A DNA stretch of 28,572 nucleotides from contig NW_003314283.1 in NCBI RefSeq assembly GCF_000143415.4, positions 165,232 through 193,803 of the forward strand. Reading direction: 5' to 3'. This DNA comes from Selaginella moellendorffii. Its lineage: Eukaryota; Streptophyta; Lycopodiopsida; Selaginellales; Selaginellaceae. Positions within the stretch are counted from its first letter, which is position 1. Each line of letters opens with the position of its first letter. The notes under the pieces were generated by a model. That model made no database searches, was not told where the DNA came from, and was given only the letters and a program-made list of their open reading frames with translations. Below are positions 1-10,017 of this stretch, piece after piece. The translations under genes and the position numbers were made by a program.

Positions 1-603
1 GTTATACAAGGAAACCAACACACACGCTGCAAGGGAATGATGGTACATAAAGCACGTAAGCCCACAATATGGGTTTATGTGCCATTAATATGGGCCACAC
101 GCCATATTATTAGATTTATGCACGTGTGATTGGTAAATGCATATGTCACATCATCTTTGTTTTACCTCACACATTATATCAGGCCTAATGAACCATATCA
201 CATGTGCGCACATGCTATATATATGGAGAAATATTATGCAAGGATAGAAAAATTCAATGCATGATTGTGGAGAGCAATGGCATGAAGCCACATGCTAAAT
301 AACATTTTAGAGAAAGAATTAAAATAAAAACATGCAAACAGTACTGAGTGGACCAAGACTTAGAAGTGCACAATTGAATGAGGTATTTCTAATAAATATT
401 TCACTCACCTCATATAGGAATGGCTACCACTCTCAAATGGTGTATCGTCTCATGCCATCACCTCGCAATTTGTTATAACAATCCGATGAATTCATATTCG
501 GCTTGTTCACCTTGAACTTTAAGTAAGATTTGCTAGAACAACTAAGAATTTATACTTGTTATTTGTATCATCTCACCTAGGAATGGCGTAAGGCCACATG
601 CCA
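1..603. other. Left flank, palindrome-bearing intergenic DNA
   Basis: No convincing coding sequence. It holds three copies of the dispersed palindrome family (276-300, 435-460, 582-607) and a weaker one near 88-109. On the minus strand two related segments, near 638-605 and 525-485, both begin with TTCAAGGTGAACAA; the first is used as the last exon of the transposase-like gene. The second may be a duplicated or alternative 3' exon. Because palindromes continue to the left edge, the block probably starts outside the window. Confidence 0.5.
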
Positions 604-638
604 TCACGCCTCCTCTGATTCAGATTCGGATTGTTCAC

Positions 639-690
639 CTTGAAATAAAATACATTAGAAACTTAGTAAAGGAATATTAATGAATCTCAC
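639..690 (-). other. Putative 52-nt terminal intron of the transposase-like gene
   Basis: Donor AAG|GTGAGA at 690 and acceptor TTTCAAG at 639 on the minus strand. Splicing joins G (691) to GT (638-637) and adds a short acidic tail (GEQSESESEEA) before TGA at 606-604. Without splicing, the frame would stop at 679-677. The donor and acceptor both have good plant-like sequence, and the length matches the other tiny introns. Confidence 0.5.
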
Positions 691-1891
691 CTTGAACCCG
701 GGTTATGAATGCTCTTGCTGCATCTCTTGCATGGTCTGGCAAGGTGATGGTGGCACTCTGCTTCCACATCCAACCATGCACAACATTATCCACCGATATG
801 CTCATGCTGGGATCCCTTGGATTCAGCACCCATCTCTTTTCTAGGCAATCCTTCGTATATCTGGAACTTGGCTTGAACCACTCCACAGTTACATTGAAGG
901 AGTTAGTTTCCGCATCCTCTTCTGCATCAGTGATGCAGCGCCCCACCCATATCATTTGTTTTTTATTACTGGGTCTGACAAGCACGACCATTCCTTTGCA
1001 GACCTGTACTAGATTGAATGCTGAATCCGGCTTCTTGTTCCTCGGCCCACAATAGTGATCCTCAACATCGTTATCTGTCACTGCATTTCCAGAGGACATT
1101 GTTCCGCTACTATCTGGTGCTCTGGGTTCTGGCCAAAAGGACTCTTCCAATTCTTCATATACAACCGGCCCATTTTGGATAGTAGATATAATCTTCTCCC
1201 AGTATTCGAGCAAAGGCTTGCACCTCTGAAAATAGGATTCTCCACCAAACACCAACCCCCTCTTCCAGAAGGCAATATACTGTCTAATCCCGGCCACTAT
1301 ACTTTCCTGGTCTTTGAGTCCATCCGGGTGCATCGGCCGTGGGGAACCCTGAGGAATCATAGGTTCCCCAGTTATGGGATCTCTTTTGAAGAGTTCAATG
1401 CCGTCCACTGGCAGCCACACTGTGTCCCATTCTCTCATCGTGTACCTCATCACTGGAGCACCGTCACGCATGCTGAAATGAAACTGAAGAGGCTTGGAGT
1501 GGCCAATCAGCGTTTCGGATCCGTCCCTGATGTAGCCTCTTACAAACCCCTTAAAGTCTGGAACCTCTGTCACAAGTGCAGCTTCAACAGTGCCTTTGAT
1601 GCAATTTTGGAATTCATCGTAGAGTTGTGGGAGGGTGAGGACATTGGATCGCCGGAGGGACTCTGCCAGGTGACTGAACATGGCATCGACGTCTTCATGA
1701 GTGTGCCCAACCATGAGAAAGCCAAGTGTAACCGTTTCAAATATGCCTTTGGCAACAAGCATCGCCAAGTACGTGAAGATGTACATGTTTTTGTTCTCAC
1801 TGCCAGCATTGTCTGTTTGGAGCAGAAGATGGGGTGGAAGGCCACATCGGCCGCAAGAGCTTCCTTGAGATTCTGCTTCGTTTGGATGAGG

Positions 1892-2005
1892 CTATGCATT
1901 CACCGGGCGACCAGCCTCGTCGGAATGGCATGAGGCCTCACGTGATAACCCTACAATCTGACGGCCAACATATTCATTGGGATGGCATGGGGCCCCACGC
2001 GATAC
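1892..2005 (-). other. Putative short intron (or intron pair) carrying two palindromes
   Basis: On the minus strand the segment begins GTATCG at 2005 and ends CATAG at 1892. It contains palindrome copies at 1981-2003 and 1924-1946. Its length of 114 nt keeps the transposase frame. A smaller GT...AG unit of 48 nt (2005-1958) is also possible. Upstream coding (QPLHKVLVDRTPYRVQLEEEQRLA-like, split here by the 20-residue limit: QPLHKVLVDRTPYRVQLEEE) is convincing up to 2006 and becomes convincing again after about 1890. Confidence 0.45.
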
Positions 2006-3655
2006 TGCAAGCCTTTGCTCCTCCTCCAGTTGAACCCTGTATGGGGTTCGATCGACAAGGACCTTATGCAAGGGTTGGCCGTTCAGCTCAGTCTACGCAC
2101 TTTGCAGAGACCTTAAGTGTTTTGCTAGGGACGCAATCATCATGTTTGCACCCCCGCCACCCCATAGAGGTACAAAGAAGTTCCCATAGTTCTGGGCACC
2201 ATGCCCATGAGCGATTATGCCAAACAGAGACACAGGCAGCTGCATGGATGAAGAGATTGCCTTGGGGGCAGGATTGAGTCGAGGTAAGCACGTCTTTTTC
2301 TGGTCCATTTTGTCGTGGATGATGCGGAGGTAAGAGTCAGGTCTCTCCATGGAGAGAATCCTATTATGATAATATGCAGTCCTGCAGCTTCTCTGCTCGA
2401 TGTTGTGGTTGAGCCGCCTTCTAACCAACGTCTCTCGCTCTTGAGCGATGCAAGAATTCTTCGACAAAGCCATTTTGATAGCAGTGCACTCGTCACACTT
2501 TGAAAAGCTGGAGTACTTTCTTATACTCACATCCCTGAACCTGTTGCTCCACAATCTACTAAATCTAGATTGGCTCAGCTTCCTGTAGCCATTACTCTGG
2601 AGTTCCCGATTCACATCTTCCAATATGGCCCCCTTGGTATACATGGAAGGGAGAACTCGTTGGGTGTCTCGAGTTCCATCTTCCAAGAGGCGGGTTTTAT
2701 GTGGTTGCTGCTCGCTACATGTCTCGACAAACCTCTTGAAGATTGCCTCTCTATATACAACATGACCCCTGGTTTTGTGAGTACCATCATTCCCATGGAC
2801 TGCCTGTTGAACCCTTTGTTCCTCGAACTCAGTTTTGATTTTGTAGAATGTGGTTCGAGGGACTCCATAAATGATTCTCCATGCCTTCATGCAGACCAAA
2901 CCCCTCTGGAAGACCATGCCCCCCACCTGATGTTCTGAAGCATCAACAGATGACCATAATGCCTCATACACAAAATTGCAAGCTGCCTTCCAGGACAATG
3001 TCTTGTATCTTGCTCTCTCCTCTTCAATAGCATCCCAATCAGCATGTTGACAGCACCTCCTCTTGCAACAAGCAACTGTCGAGACCATTCGAACCTCCAT
3101 CGCCATTTTCTGCCTTTTCGGTTCGTTGCTCAGATCCCTTTGGCTGCGCTTTAGGAAGGTGTACTTTCTTTTCCTATGAAGAAATGTTCTGTCATCAGTT
3201 GTAGTGGTGTTTGATTGTGAATCCTTCACATTCTCAAACACTAAGTGCCTCAATTTCCACCACACAATGCTTCCAATAGTCAGACTGTTTTCTTCTGTGT
3301 CAAAAACCTCTAAAATCGCAACTCCAATATCATCCTAGCCCAATTCTTGATTAGCAACCGCATCTCTTGGATCGACAACTGTGGCTAAGCCCTCAGCTAC
3401 CACCTCCCCCTCGGGGTTGTTTAGAAACACCTTTGCCTGAATCCATGTAGCACGGTTCTTAAGATCCACTGAGGGAACATGCGTCGCACTTGCGGAGGCC
3501 ATTCTGAAAGTGCAGAAAAGAAGTTAAAACCATACAAAAAATGATTGGAGAATGGCCTAAATCATAACATACCAAAAAACCTCAATAGCATGAGGCCACA
3601 TGCCATTATTCAAACATGCTATTGACACCCACGTGAATTTCGCATTCACAAAATT

Positions 3656-3673
3656 GGCATGAGGCCTCATGCC
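3656..3673. repeat. Perfect 18-bp copy of the palindrome
   Basis: GGCATGAGGCCTCATGCC equals its own reverse complement. This is the cleanest copy and lies in the intergenic region 150 bp upstream of the transposase-like start codon. Two more copies (3584-3608 and 3751-3774) flank it within 200 bp, so three sites cluster at this divergent promoter. Confidence 0.9.
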
Positions 3674-3870
3674 ATCTTGATATACACACAGCTGCAGGCA
3701 AGTAAAAACATACATGACAATATGCTAGCCATGAAATTGCAAGGGCCCAAGATGGCATGTGGCCTCATGCCATTTCTAAATGTGGTCCTAAGCCATTCCA
3801 TGGTGAACATACCAGGAAGCACAAGTGCCGAATATCAAGAGGAAACGGTAGCCACACCAAAGACAGTACC

Positions 3871-4065
3871 GCTCGCAACACTGCAACTACTCGTAGCGCC
3901 GCTCGCAACACCGCAACTGCTCGTAGCGCCGCTCGCACAAACTGCCACTCGCATAAACTGCTGCTCGCAATGGCGCTCGCAATGCCGCAACCGCTCGTAG
4001 ACGCATAAACCACAGCTCACAACGCCGCTTACACAAGCAGCGCTCACTGTGCTCAGCGGAACCAA
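3871..4065. repeat. CTCGCAAC-rich degenerate tandem repeat, copy near transposase start
   Basis: About eight imperfect units of roughly 24-27 bp built on CGCTCGCAACACCGCAACTG, with CTCGTAG spacers. All overlapping open frames (both strands) are products of this repeat. A compositionally similar tract occurs at 6341-6507. Confidence 0.75.
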
Positions 4066-4122
4066 GAACACGGCGCACAAAAATGATAGACCTAGGAATG
4101 AGTTCGAGAATTCAAAAATAAC

Positions 4123-6036
4123 ACACGCTTGAACGTCACATCAAATCCTCTGACAAACTAGATCTTATGATTCCTCTGACAAATTTCAAACTGAGTAGCT
4201 TCTAGACTTTGTTGTCGGACGTTGAACTTTGTCACATCATGTCCTTGCCTCGATCCAGCTGTGCCATGTCAGTGATTCGAACTTTGCCATGCCATGTCAG
4301 CGATCCGCACCAAGATTATTCGCCATGTAAAGGAATAATTATGCTGTGTGTGTACGTCCATTTATGGCAATATAAGGCCACACGCCATTCAAAGAATAAT
4401 GCTAGTCGAGCATTTTTTGGTGCATTTTTGGGTTCAAAATTGCATGAGCCCACACGCTATAAAGTTTACCTATACCAAAAATAGAAACAGCTTTATTTAC
4501 TTGGGAATTTAAGTGGTTGAGGCATTTTTAAACTTACAAACACATGCCCTACTTACATTCCTTTGGTTGCTTAAAATTCAAAAATATTATAAACCTTTCT
4601 TTTTGCATTTTCAATGTTTTCAATTATGGTTTTTGATTTTCGCAGGACCAGCCTAGTAATCTATTTGCATCCCGTCATGTTTATAGCTAGCTTTCGTTTG
4701 TCCCCTTCGCTAGCCTGAGATACATCTGCTCGGCATCTGCCTCTTACAGCATTTGCCTAGAAAGGGCATCTTTCTTCACACAGCATTTGCCACATGTTTA
4801 GGGTTTAGGGTTTAGCAATTCAGTAGCTTGATAAACATGCAAATACAGAACTTGATGCAAAATCCTTTGATATGTCACAATGCCCCTAGGACCATAAACA
4901 CATTTCAATAGAGAGGGTCCTTTCATTTCATAACTCCTTACGTAGATCTTGGTGAAACCAGAGTTAGTGAAGTTAGTTTCTTGTGATCCCGCATCTGATT
5001 GTGATGTCCCTTTGCAGTGTCGATGGAAAGGTCAATGCACACCAAACTGTAGAATCTTGGAGCAAAATAACGGTCGGATCTATGGCAAATGCCTCTGAAA
5101 CATTGTAAGGCTCGTGTGGTCTCATGTGGTGTCCGATCGAGATGCTTCTTTGCAGGGTCATCAAGAAAGACATTGTATACCATTATGTAAAATCTAGTTG
5201 CGATCTAACGGTTGAATCTCCAGAAAACTCAAAAAAATCTCGCGCGTGTCAAAATATTCTAAGAATATACTCCTATGTGCCCCTTAAAATGGCATACGGC
5301 CCCACGCCATTCAAGAGATAACGCCAGATGACGCCGAGCATTTTTTGGTGCATTTTTTGGGATCAAAATTGCATGAGCCCACACGCTTGAACGTCACATC
5401 AAATCCTCTGACAAACCAGATCTTATAATTCCTCTGACAAATTTCAAACTGAGTAGCTTCTAGACTTTGTTGTCGGACGTTGAACTTTGTCACATCATGT
5501 CCTTGCCTCGATCCAGCTGTGCCATGTTAGTGATTCGAACTTTGCCATGCCATGTCAGCGATCCGCGCCAAGATTATTCGCCGTGTAACTGCTCGGCATC
5601 TGCCTCTTACAGCATTTGCCCAGAAAGGGCATCTTTCTTCACGCAGCATTTGCCACATGTTTAGGGTTTAGGGTTTAGCAATTCAGTAGCTTGATAAACA
5701 TGCAAATACAGAACTTGATGCAAAATCCTTTGATATGTCAGGACCATAAACACATTTCAATAGAGAGGGTCCTTTCATTTCATAACTCCTTACGTAAATC
5801 TTGGTGAAACCAGAGTTAGTGAAGTTGGTTTTTTGTGATCCCGCATCTGATTGTGATGTCCCTTTGCAGTGTCGATGGAAAGGTCAATGTACACCAAACT
5901 GTAGAATCTTGGAGCAAAATAACGGTCGGATCTATGGCAAATGCCCCTGAAACATTGTAAGGCTCGTGTGGTCTCATGTGGTGTCCAATCGAGATGCTTC
6001 TTTGCAGGGTCATCAAGAAGGACATTGTATACCATT
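4123..6036. repeat. Imperfect kilobase-scale tandem duplication
   Basis: 4123-4330 repeats as 5381-5588, and 4727-5184 repeats as 5589-6036, with few substitutions and one roughly 13-bp deletion in the second copy. The second copy lacks the material equivalent to 4331-4726. A third shared piece, 4396-4460 versus 5320-5388 (containing GAGCATTTTTTGGTGCATTT), precedes the second copy. Each copy carries TTTAGGGTTTAGGGTTTAG, a two-and-a-half-unit plant telomere-like motif (about 4798-4816 and 5660-5678). The similar 81-residue minus-strand frames in each copy are probably incidental. Confidence 0.85.
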
Positions 6037-6340
6037 CTTTATTTAGCTGAACATCTGGCATTTTTGGAAATACAAGATGCTTTGGAATATCCAATCATGC
6101 ATGGTATAAATATAGCGAGGGTATTAAATGATATCCCAATCATGATCTTTCTTTTGGATTTCGCGTGCATGCAGTCTGAGGAATGATGACGTTGCGGATT
6201 TCTTTTGGATTTCACGTGCATGCATGCGCGCGGCGATCCAGAAATTAATGGTGGCGCCCAAGTCCAAGGAATGATGACGTTGCGGGATTACCAACTGTCG
6301 TGACATTTCGCGCGTGTGAGGTTAGGTTTTGCATTTTGCT

Positions 6341-6507
6341 TCGTACTCGCGCTCGCACACTCGCGCTCGCATCACGCACCCACTCGCGATCACGCTCACA
6401 TTCGCACTCATCTACCTTCTCTACAGGTTTCTCGTGTGCATCGGCGTCCACTCGCGCTTGCATCACACTCGCGCTCGCATCGCGCTCGTGTGCATCGGCG
6501 TCCACTT
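6341..6507. repeat. CTCGCGCTCGCA-rich low-complexity tract near start of the plus-strand gene
   Basis: Repeats of CTCGCGCTCGCA and of GTGCATCGGCGTCCACT (at about 6436 and 6490). It lies about 210 bp upstream of the proposed ATG at 6714, mirroring the tract at 3871-4065 upstream of the other gene. It could be transcribed leader or promoter sequence. The long open frames over it are low-complexity artefacts. Confidence 0.65.
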
Positions 6508-6716
6508 CAAGACACACCCAATTTGTAACTTTGCCGCCACCTCCGCCGCCCACTCCGCCACCCACACGCAGCCCACTTGGCGTCCCAGGAGATTTCAGCG
6601 CCACTCTCCAACTGTAAGTGGCAGAGTAGCCTTGCTGCTACGATCCGTTGCACACACAGTGCACATTCGCCAGCGAGTCCGGCCTCGATTGTCACGCCTC
6701 CATTCGGCTTCAAATG

Positions 6717-6955
6717 GTAAGTCTTTTAGGCCAAGTAGAAAATGGCATGAGGCCACATGCCATTCAGTAGCAACATTGGCATGCACCAATTGGGCTCTCG
6801 AGTGCAGTCCGGTTACAGATGGCGTGTAGCCTCACGCTATCTTAGGATGCAGCCTCAAGACATCTGATGCAGTGGTGAATGGCATGTGGCCTCACGTTAT
6901 TTCCAGCTGCTAGCTTTTCATCTGTCAGCTCTAATTGTTGTGCATTTCTGAACAG
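6717..6955 (+). other. Putative 5' intron with three palindromes
   Basis: Starts GTAAGT and ends TTTCTGAACAG. At 239 nt it is far longer than the other introns of this gene and contains three palindrome copies (6741-6764, 6818-6841, 6878-6902), as if built by successive insertion. Each copy is followed closely by a CAG or TAG that could serve as an acceptor, so smaller introns and leader exons are possible. Confidence 0.5.
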
Positions 6956-7619
6956 GCGAGGAATTGCGTTCTTCTTCCAGCCACTGTCAATGTGGATGTA
7001 GAGAAGGGGGAGGAGCTCACCAGTTGGACTTTCGGGATGGAAGGCGAGGATCTGAGGCTGTACAACACAGATGGTGGGAGAAAAAAATGCATGGGGATCC
7101 TCATCCAAGTGACAGACACTCCATGCAGTTCCATGCAAGAATATGGACTGGCACTTGTGGTAGAGACAGCGTCCGCCTTCAAGATCCACTTTGCACATCC
7201 TAGCGGCTTCCCGGAGGGGGGCAGCGGCTATGAGGAATTCCTAGAGGGAGCTAGGGAGAGGTTGTCTAGGAGGCCCACAATTTCAAAGACGCTGCGGGTC
7301 TATGAAGATCACATGGAATCCACGGACCTCACCTACGGCGATGTTCAAAAACTATATTCCAACATTGAGCCGTTGAGAGTGCCTCCAGTTCGCGAAGCGA
7401 AGGGGAAGGGGGTCGATCTGGAAACTACCCCAAAGCAGAAAAGGGTGGTCAAGCTCAAGCCGACGTCCGACTCTCCTGCTCCAAAAAAGAAGCTACTCGG
7501 TGATGCCATTGCCTCGGGTTCGAACACTACACCCACCAAAAAGAAGAGCCGCAAAGAGCAGAAAGAGCAAGAAGAGGCAGCAAAAAACGTTGCAGATAAT
7601 AGTACTTGTTACTATTCCA

Positions 7620-7975
7620 ACAAAGTATATACAATCGGCATGAGCCGTATCGACATCCAAAGCAAATACAACCACAGGCTAGTATCTGATGAGTGGGTGG
7701 AGAAACTGAAGCAGAAGATGTTGGCAAGTCCAGTAACACCCGACATCGCAGACGTAATCCCCTACTACCGAACAATGAAGGGCGAGACGAGGTTTCCAGA
7801 CTTGATCAATAGGAAGGTGTTGGACGATCAGAACATCCGGTTCTATGCCGTCTCCGGGCAGCATTCTAGCTTGGCGATGCAAGAGATAGTTGTGGATATT
7901 ATGGTGGGCGAGGAGGTGAAGAAAGTCTTCAAGACAAGAGTTGTCCGCCTGATAAAAGGCAACTCGCCCCTCCGA
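7620..7975 (+). CDS. ParB/sulfiredoxin-like segment of the multidomain gene
   Basis: This is a domain inside the larger gene, not a separate gene. It runs from VYTIGMSRIDIQ through NHRLVSDEWVEKLKQ to YAVSGQHSSLAMQEIVVD and a basic end. The pattern (opening strand with hydrophobics, R at the NHR position, helix with KL, then V-x-GQHS-x-LA) is the usual outline of ParB N-terminal domains, where the G-x-H-R box follows a conserved Asn/Arg. Here the final Arg of the box is Ser, so nucleotide hydrolysis is doubtful. A structure prediction would settle it. Confidence 0.45.
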
Positions 7976-8134
7976 TCTATCATATACATCTCCCACGCGC
8001 AGAATGTCAAGCAAGAAATGTGCTACAAATCGGGTCTGCACGAGACATTGGCATGAACACAGAAGCTCTGGGTTCAACTGAAGAAGCCACAAAAACCAGG
8101 ACAAGGACGTGCACTAGCAACTAGCGCCTGGCAA

Positions 8135-8188
8135 GTAAGCCTCGTTGCATGTGGCATAGCATGTGGCCTCACGCCATTTCCATTGCAG
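8135..8188 (+). other. 54-nt intron containing the palindrome
   Basis: GTAAGC to CCATTGCAG, phase 0, joining TGG CAA to GAA TTC. The palindrome (8153-8178) ends ten bases before the acceptor. The frame after removal runs into the segment containing EFSSLLSKTLGVNDTLS, which continues in the same frame as the downstream methyltransferase-like part. Confidence 0.75.
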
Positions 8189-9134
8189 GAATTCTCGAGT
8201 CTTCTCTCGAAAACACTGGGGGTCAATGACACACTCAGCATCCATAACATTCTACTCGCGACAAAAGTTGTTTTTGACAAATAGGTAGATGTGCTGAGGA
8301 GGTACCATGACGGGGAGTTGCTGAACTCAATGGGTGTGAAGGACGGCCGGAAGCCCAATGATTTGAAGCTCAACACCTTGCGTTTCTCGCGGTCTCTAGA
8401 CGACGACGACCTTCTAACAGTGACTAATGCTCTTCTACGTGCTGAGGTAGTCTTCAACAAGACCAAAATGACTCCCGGCCATATTGTGATATACGAGGAC
8501 TTGTGCACGACTCTGAGAGCTCGTGCGCTATTGAAGGATTGGATCTTCAAGCAAGTGGCCGTGGAGAGGGTGAGCATTGACACCACGCAAGAAATGATGG
8601 AAGAGCTAGAGTTGTCAAATGAAGACATCGACGAGTACGTGAAGGGGGCCCCCAAGTTCATCGATCTGCTGTGGGATGCCACGAAAAGTAAAGCTGAGAA
8701 GTTGGATCAGTATCCAAATTTCATTAAGAGGGATGTCGACCGCCGGCTTCAGAAACAGCTCGACCCCGCAGCAGAGGCCTATCGAGAACCTTACCGAGTA
8801 TACGTGAATTCGGATGAGGATCAAAGGTGGAGGAGCATCGTTTCCCGCGGAGATGAGCAGGTCAAGAACATCTTTTGTGTGATGGACTTCACAAACGAGG
8901 AGATCACTCATGCAGACGAAGTCAGCTCCATCATTGACTTAATGGTGAGACTTGCGGAAGTGGAATCTTTAGTCCACTATATGATCTACGACTCCGAATC
9001 CCATCACAAGTTCTGGAAGGCCTTGAACGAGGTGAAGGCTCAGTTGAAAGGCAAGGAGATGCAGGAGATCTATGGGATAATGGCTAAAAAGAAGATACCG
9101 ACGAATGTCTGCATCTTCACACTCGACCTTGTTA

Positions 9135-9450
9135 TTGGTCCTGCAGTAGAGTGGGATTGGAGTGACTTCCCAGCTTCGTTCGACAAGGCCGATCGAATTG
9201 ATCTGAGGGAGGTCAATTTACCCGTGCCTGAGGAATTGAAGACGGCTATGGAGCTTTCGAATCCAGAGAAAGCTCTAGGTGCAGCATGGGAAATGCTCAG
9301 CTGGGTCTTCAACGCAATAGCGGGTGGGTCACCTGCTTCCGACTCCAAGGGCAAATGCGTTGTCGAGTACAACTACGGCGGACTATTCTTTCGAGCCGCA
9401 CTACTCAAGGGTGTCCCGTGTGTTGCGGTGACAAACTCCATTGAAGAGGT
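9135..9450 (+). CDS. Possible degenerate beta-class DNA methyltransferase-like segment
   Basis: Part of the third exon. In order: LDLVIGPAVEWDWSDFP, a conserved-looking FDKADRIDLREVNLPVPEE region, SNPEKALGAAWEML, then CVVEYNYGGLFFRAALLKGV. The order (a D-P-P-W-like loop first, then a D-x-F-x-G-like strand-loop ending in A-A-L-x-x-G) is that of circularly permuted N4C/N6A methyltransferases, which in phages are often fused behind a ParB domain. The catalytic D/N-P-P-Y/W is not intact (G-P-A-V), so this is inference; it may be inactive or another Rossmann-like fold. Confidence 0.25.
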
Positions 9451-9512
9451 GACTTCAATGGAGCATATAATTACAGTTGCCAAAGAAAAACAGTATCTTC
9501 TTTGCGAACCTA

Positions 9513-9562
9513 GTGAGTACGCACTTTAAGTTTAAATGTTATCTCACAAGCTCTGTATGCAG
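9513..9562 (+). other. 50-nt intron without palindrome
   Basis: GTGAGT to TGTATGCAG, phase 1, joining CCT A to GA GCG. It replaces the premature end of the preceding frame (stop just after 9526) with continued coding: AWPPPDAETALTATVEDT. Confidence 0.75.
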
Positions 9563-9649
9563 GAGCGTGGCCACCCCCAGATGCTGAAACGGCGTTAACA
9601 GCTACTGTTGAAGATACCCATGTTGGGCCGAGCTCACAACCTGCACAAG

Positions 9650-9687
9650 GTAATGTCACGTGAGGCCTCACGCCATTTTGATTATAG
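9650..9687 (+). other. 38-nt ultrashort intron, mostly palindrome
   Basis: GTAATG to GATTATAG, phase 1. The palindrome at 9653-9677 occupies about two thirds of it. Removing it keeps the frame from SSQPAQ into DRCEYSDTRTEKR. At 38 nt it would be near the lower limit of known spliceosomal introns. Confidence 0.65.
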
Positions 9688-9777
9688 ATCGTTGTGAATA
9701 TTCAGACACGAGGACTGAAAAGCGCACTGGTGGCGCATCAAAGAAGGACAAACAGACAAGCAATAGGAAAAAAGGAG

Positions 9778-9826
9778 GTACAAATTATATTTGCAATGGC
9801 GTGTGGTCTCATGCCATTCCTTGCAG
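9778..9826 (+). other. 49-nt intron containing the palindrome
   Basis: GTACAA to CCTTGCAG, phase 1, palindrome at 9795-9818 ending eight bases before the exon. It joins NRKKG to GDTSSKAKQ in frame. Confidence 0.75.
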
Positions 9827-9970
9827 GAGACACTTCTTCAAAGGCAAAACAGGCAAGCACCAGCCAAGCTCAAATTGACAGTGGTCATAAAAAGCGAAAG
9901 CACGTTGGACAGTCGTCGGGATCAGAGGCGTTTGATTCGAAAAGGAAGAAGGGCAACGAAAAGATGATAG

Positions 9971-10017
9971 GTAATGCCTCACGGTTATGGCGTGTGTGCT
10001 CATGCCATTCATTGCAG
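9971..10017 (+). other. 47-nt intron containing the palindrome
   Basis: GTAATG to CATTGCAG, phase 1, palindrome at 9986-10009 directly before the acceptor. It joins GNEKMI to DQGLSESNQ in frame. The tail CATGCCATTcaTTGCAG is nearly the same as in the 9778-9826 intron. Confidence 0.75.

Larger units (their letters stand above)
604..3502 (-). pseudogene. DDE/RNase H-type transposase-like gene, interrupted by two in-frame TAG codons
   Basis: Reading from ATG at 3502-3500, one frame stays open to the 3' end except for TAG at 3337-3335 (codon 56) and TAG at 2095-2093 (codon 470). Seen in order: a basic N-terminal region, Cys-rich CCKRRCC, a C-x2-C pair (KCDEC), HDKMDQKKT near 2315-2300, GIIAHGHG, then LLQTDNAGSENKN near 1825-1787 and VGHTHEDVDAMF near 1710-1680. 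These spaced Asp/Glu motifs match plant and oomycete transposase-like proteins with a DDE-type RNase H fold (DUF7869-like); the assignment is from memory of the family. My model has an intron at 2005-1892 (it could be two smaller ones) containing two palindromes, and a 52-nt intron at 690-639. It ends in an acidic tail and TGA at 606-604. Total 2,733 nt, divisible by three. Around 1896-1845 a different frame (QTKQNLKEALAA) looks more protein-like, so a one-base deletion near 1840-1845 is also possible. Probably inactive. Confidence 0.72.
3503..6713. other. Divergent intergenic region between the two block genes
   Basis: This 3.2-kb stretch separates the minus-strand transposase-like gene (start 3502) from the plus-strand multidomain gene (start 6714), so it should contain both promoters. 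It holds seven palindrome copies, two CTCGC-rich low-complexity tracts (3871-4065 and 6341-6507) lying close to the two gene starts, and a large imperfect tandem duplication. Short open frames inside it are explained by repeats and are not annotated as genes. A CCGCC-rich run near 6530-6565 may belong to the 5' untranslated region of the plus-strand gene. Confidence 0.6.

Noticed and set aside
1055-1933. Plus-strand open frame of 292 codons, and another at 2570-2938
   Set aside because: Both lie opposite the transposase-like gene, whose minus-strand frame has clear family motifs; the plus-strand text has none.
4798-5678. TTTAGGGTTTAGGGTTTAG as an internal telomere or chromosome end
   Set aside because: Only two and a half units occur, in both copies of a duplication; this is a short motif, not a telomere array.
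4938-6035. Two similar 81-codon minus-strand frames as a duplicated gene
   Set aside because: The similarity is fully explained by the DNA duplication, the changes show no preference for silent positions by eye, and no family is recognised.
6245-6829. Several open frames of 60-166 codons on both strands
   Set aside because: They come from the CTCGC-rich low-complexity tract and the CCGCC run; translations are Arg/Thr/His or Ser repeats.
2093-8284. Reassigned stop codons (TAG/TGA read as amino acids)
   Set aside because: TACO1 and the lectin gene end at ordinary TGA and TAA codons without need for recoding, and single C-to-T changes explain each internal stop more simply.
9971-10012. The start of the 196-codon frame at 9987 as a true start codon
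   Set aside because: Its first residues come from the palindrome inside the proposed 47-nt intron; the frame joins the upstream exon without needing this start.
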